From Rhipicephalus microplus (lineage: Eukaryota; Arthropoda; Arachnida; Ixodida; Ixodidae), in NCBI RefSeq assembly GCF_043290135.1, contig NC_134705.1:96737239-96801238 (forward strand): a DNA stretch of 64,000 nucleotides, in the 5' to 3' direction. Positions 61,691-64,000 of this stretch are shown here, piece by piece (within the stretch, counting starts at the first letter, position 1; every line of letters begins with the position of its first letter). Position numbers and translations under genes: made by a program. Under the pieces are notes generated by a model that was given only the letters and a program-made list of their open reading frames with translations, had not been told where the DNA came from and did no database searches.

Positions 61691-61731
61691 GTAGACGCAA
61701 AGCCACCGAAGTTCGCTAAGAAAGGCTGCGC

Positions 61732-62305
61732 ATTTAAAAGTCATGTATTTAGAGTGCAGACCAGGCAGCAACAAATACACGATCACAGTTCTTTACAGCC
61801 CCCGCATAACATCGCAGCACGCGTCATTTGTGTACAGCAAAGATGGGCTTGGCTAATTACTTATATTCTAAAGCAGCAAAACATTATGTACCTGGCTACG
61901 TAGGGTACTGTACCGTCCATGTAAGTTATTCTTATACTGCGGAAGTCGCGGTGGCGTTCAAAGCCTGACTCGATTGAAAGCATCTAATTCAATGCAGAAA
62001 TTCGTACTGGAGTAACTAAATCCTCGCGCAGACGCGAAGTAAACGAACGGCAACCGCAGACTCACACCTTTCCCTGTCCTCACTTTATTCACCTCACGTA
62101 CTCCTTTCTCGACTCGTTCTTTTACTATAAATAATGCTTCGAAACGAAGGGAAACCTCCCCTGTCCCTCCGAAAAGTATTAAATAACGAGGAGCAGAGGA
62201 AGGCTGCCATGCGCAGCCTAAAACCTGACGTGCAGGAGACCATACTGGCTTGAGATGAGCGAGTTTTGGTGGACTACCATGCGTAGCAACTCGTCGCCTC
62301 CCTTT
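61732..62305. other. No gene recognised
   Basis: A minus-strand frame of 154 codons (61958-62422) overlaps the promoter-like repeat region and has no domain I recognise. Confidence 0.3.
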
Positions 62306-62613
62306 TTTAGATGCGGAGCATCTTATACTCGCGCCTTGTAGTGCGCCGTCCGCGCCGTCCGCACCGCTTCTCGAACATTCGACAGCTGACGCGCGCGCAT
62401 GCGCCGTCGCGCCGTCGCCCACTCTTCCACCATCTGTGCATCCCTTCCTCCTCTACACACCGCGCGCGCTTCACTCCTCCACCATCTGTGCACCCTTCCT
62501 CCTCTACACACCGCGTTCGACATCTACAATTCTCCTGATTCTCCAGTGGACGCGCATGTGGCGTCGCGCTTCGAGAACATTCAACAGCTGACAGTGCATG
62601 CGCCGTCGTGCTG
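62306..62613 (+). promoter_or_regulatory. GC-rich upstream region with direct repeats
   Basis: A roughly 50-bp direct repeat (about 62420-62468 and 62470-62516, 'ccaccatctgtgca...cctctacacaccgcg'). Two copies of 'gaacattc(g/a)acagctgac' with 'gcatgcgccgtcg' lie near 62373 and 62575. Such duplicated blocks just upstream of a TATA box suggest regulatory sites, or a terminal region of a mobile element. Confidence 0.45.
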
Positions 62614-62649
62614 TATATAAACTCAAGGTCGGCGCTCGCTCGCTCAGTT
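62614..62649 (+). promoter_or_regulatory. Core promoter: TATA box and arthropod initiator
   Basis: TATATAAA at 62614-62621 and TCAGTT at 62644-62649. The initiator A (62646) lies 32 bp from the first T of the TATA box, the textbook spacing. Predicted transcription start: 62646. Confidence 0.6.
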
Positions 62650-62701
62650 GCCGCTCGTCGGTTGGTTTGTACGGCGCGTCGACGTCCAAGGTCGCGGTGA
62701 A

Positions 62702-62838
62702 ATGAATTCCAACGAATCCACAAACACAATGATCGACGTCCCTTCGACCAGCGCCGCCCTTTCGCATACGTGTGTACGTGTTCACTCATTTAACACCCCC
62801 TCCTACAACCACGTTAACCAATTTAGCCATCGACCCAA
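62702..62838 (+). CDS. Candidate first coding exon of an unrecognised gene or element
   Basis: The first ATG after the predicted start (62702) opens MNSNESTNTMIDVPSTSAAL and runs to a near-perfect splice donor (CCAA|gtaagt, 62839-62844). Without splicing the frame ends at 62842. The 5' UTR would be 56 nt. The donor is part of a 61-bp tandem repeat and recurs at 62900. I do not recognise the peptide. The duplicated upstream blocks leave open that this is the start of a mobile element. Confidence 0.35.
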
Positions 62839-62934
62839 GTAAGTCGCAATTTAACACCCCATTTCACAACCACGTTAACCAATTTAGCCATCGACCCAAG
62901 TAAGTCGCACTTTAACACCCCGTTAACCAATTAT
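62788..62934. repeat. 61-bp minisatellite, about 2.4 copies
   Basis: Units start at 62788, 62849 and 62910 ('tttaacacccc' each time). Each complete unit contains 'cgacccaagtaagtcgca', so the splice donor is duplicated. Confidence 0.92.
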
Positions 62935-63265
62935 ATGGTCCGCATCCTCCTCAGTGTTCCCCCGAGGGAAGCTGCGGGCAATTTTTTTTTCTCTATTTGC
63001 TTATTGTCATTGAAAAGGGGAAGTAAAGTTTTTTACATATCTGGACTGGTGCACATGTTCATTTTGAGCGTACGTGCACTATTGAGCGTACGTGCACATG
63101 TTCACAGCCTAAAGCTACAGTCACACAAGGAATAGACACGTAAAAAGGAGACCTGCGGCAATGTAATTGACACGAACTATTGATTATGAACAACTATCAA
63201 ACGCTAACTTGAACTATCACAAAATGTCTCTCACAAGAAAAGCATATGACATACTCGTCAGCATC
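62935..63265. other. No gene recognised
   Basis: A/T-rich sequence between the minisatellite and the serpin remnants. Confidence 0.35.
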
Positions 63266-63459
63266 CTACAGCTCACTGACTGAACCCATAAGAAGCACGA
63301 GTTCTGGATTGTTGTCCATTTTCAGAAACATGAAGGGGTGTCCACTATGAATCGTGTTTTGCGAGAGACCAGGCAGCATTCCTCCGAAATCTCGGCCGTC
63401 ACCGCCACTGCTTCCGTGCCTTTTTCGTTAACCTCGAAGTCACCTAGATTCTTGAAATA
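63266..63459 (-). pseudogene. Serpin C-terminal exon remnant
   Basis: Minus strand. The reactive-loop hinge is recognisable (DFEVNEKGTEAVAVTAE), followed by a P1 region with two adjacent Cys and the strand RKTRFIVD. A one-base loss then shifts the frame, so the HPF.F motif and the end (MGSV-like, stop TAG at 63266-63268) are in another frame. Upstream of about 63459 the frame closes with a stop. It lies 275 bp downstream of an intact serpin exon in the same orientation, so it is probably a decayed tandem duplicate. Confidence 0.8.
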
Positions 63460-63592
63460 CTAAGATTACCTTGCCTATATACCAGCGACGCCTCGTTACA
63501 GTATGCACAGCATTATTAATGTCTGCCGTGGAATGGACCTTTTGGGTGGGAGCCAACAGAAATAATCCACATATGAAAACCCGCATAGCTCG

Positions 63593-63598
63593 TTTATT
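63593..63598 (-). other. Polyadenylation signal of the serpin gene
   Basis: AATAAA on the minus strand, about 137 nt downstream of the serpin stop codon. Confidence 0.6.
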
Positions 63599-63734
63599 TC
63601 GACTAAATAGTTCAGGACACAATAGTAACAACAAGTGAATACATTGAGCGGGGAATATAAAGACAGCATAGATTACTGGACCCTTCTTTGCATATTATGT
63701 GCTTCACTAGTCTTTCAGTCTCTACTTTCACTGC

Positions 63735-64000
63735 TTAGAGCTGGCGGACGGACCCCATAAACAGCACTACGTCTGGATCGTGGCTGCGTATTAGGAACAG
63801 GAACGGGTGGTCGACAACAAATCGAGTGTCGTCTATTCGTGCGCAATATGTCATCAACGTTACGGCAGTAGCCGCTGCAGCTTCGGTTCCTTCCTCATTC
63901 ACCTCCACAAATGCCTTGTGGAATACCTCCGAGGCCATCAGTTTCCCAGTGGCGTTGATTCCGGTAAGGTCCGCCTTCGGCGTGAAGAAGTCTTCGATTC
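63735..64000 (-). CDS. Serpin, last exon (5' part beyond the window)
   Basis: Minus strand, open from the window edge to TAA at 63735-63737, 87 residues. It contains the strand before the loop ([20 protein letters not shown]), the [18 protein letters not shown] breach/hinge signature and the C-terminal serpin motif [20 protein letters not shown], ending MGSVRQL. Counting from the hinge Glu as P17 places Tyr at P1 and Cys at P1', predicting inhibition of chymotrypsin-like proteases. The small-residue hinge (P15 G, P14 T, P12-P9 A) is that of an inhibitory serpin. Tick serpins of this kind are secreted in saliva or haemolymph, but the signal peptide is outside the window. A poly(A) signal follows 137 nt downstream. 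Confidence 0.93.
   Translation of the reverse strand, partial: IEDFFTPKADLTGINATGKLMASEVFHKAFVEVNEEGTEAAAATAVTLMTYCARIDDTRFVVDHPFLFLIRSHDPDVVLFMGSVRQL

Larger units (their letters stand above)
59570..61730. repeat. Interspersed element with internal 146-bp tandem repeats, copy 2
   Basis: Same family as 4085-5845. Anchors like 'catgagcgt' recur near 59848, 59993, 60584, 60730, 60877 and 61024. The larger gap is filled by the inserted MITE at 59997-60437. The left flank 'cgttacgaggtggaggtac' and the right end 'ccaggagagctaaaagtag', GATA tract, then 'ttcgctaagaaaggctgcg' match copy 1. A second MITE (61425-61690) sits between the GATA tract and the right end. Confidence 0.8.

Overview
The window reads as gene-poor nuclear DNA of an arthropod, most likely a metastriate hard tick (Rhipicephalus/Dermacentor type). 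The evidence is a dozen copies of a tRNA-derived SINE resembling the Ruka-type SINEs known from Rhipicephalus, long LINEs of the kind filed as 'tick transposon', and a serpin last exon of tick type at the right edge. No prokaryotic feature is present. Family names come from motif recognition only; no database search was run.

Layout. 1-13.7 kb: interspersed repeats, including a 146-bp tandem-repeat element, SINEs, copies of a CTAGAGGG-type MITE, a Penelope-type hammerhead relic, a GATA array that passes into a 43-bp minisatellite, and a TA-flanked MITE. 13.75-19.5 kb: an apparently full-length non-LTR retrotransposon (LINE) with 5' UTR, ORF1 with zinc knuckles, ORF2 (endonuclease, reverse transcriptase, RNase H), an ATC-rich tail and a 13-bp target-site duplication; ORF2 carries three lesions. 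19.5-31 kb: MITEs, a Helitron-like relic, a long fold-back element, a 300-bp TG tract, and single and dimeric SINEs. 31.2-38.3 kb, minus strand: five open segments with good splice signals and compatible phases, which I propose as the 3' part of an unrecognised host gene, with two SINEs in its introns. 38.6-41.1 kb: a 5'-truncated, decayed LINE of CR1/L2-like type. 41-51 kb: LINE tails, SINEs, imperfect GGAC-type repeats, and at 51.0 kb the terminal exon of a second unrecognised minus-strand gene. 51.35-54.93 kb: a satellite array of about 456-bp units, each with a 72-nt tRNA-like cloverleaf, flanked by TA tracts and inverted near its right end. 55-62 kb: a second small fold-back element, MITEs, a CCAT array beside a Helitron-like fragment, and a second copy of the 146-bp repeat element. 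62.3-64 kb: a strong TATA/initiator promoter with a short first exon, then a decayed serpin tail and an intact serpin last exon on the minus strand.

The most unusual observation is a pair of fold-back elements (22231-22763 and 55943-56108). Each begins, directly after its target-site duplication, with the same head of about 36 bp that holds a tRNA A-box-like motif. Each then forms a near-perfect palindrome that ends at the second duplication. I read them as retroposons whose cDNA snapped back on itself. The tRNA-like satellite and the unrecognised multi-exon gene are the next most interesting items.
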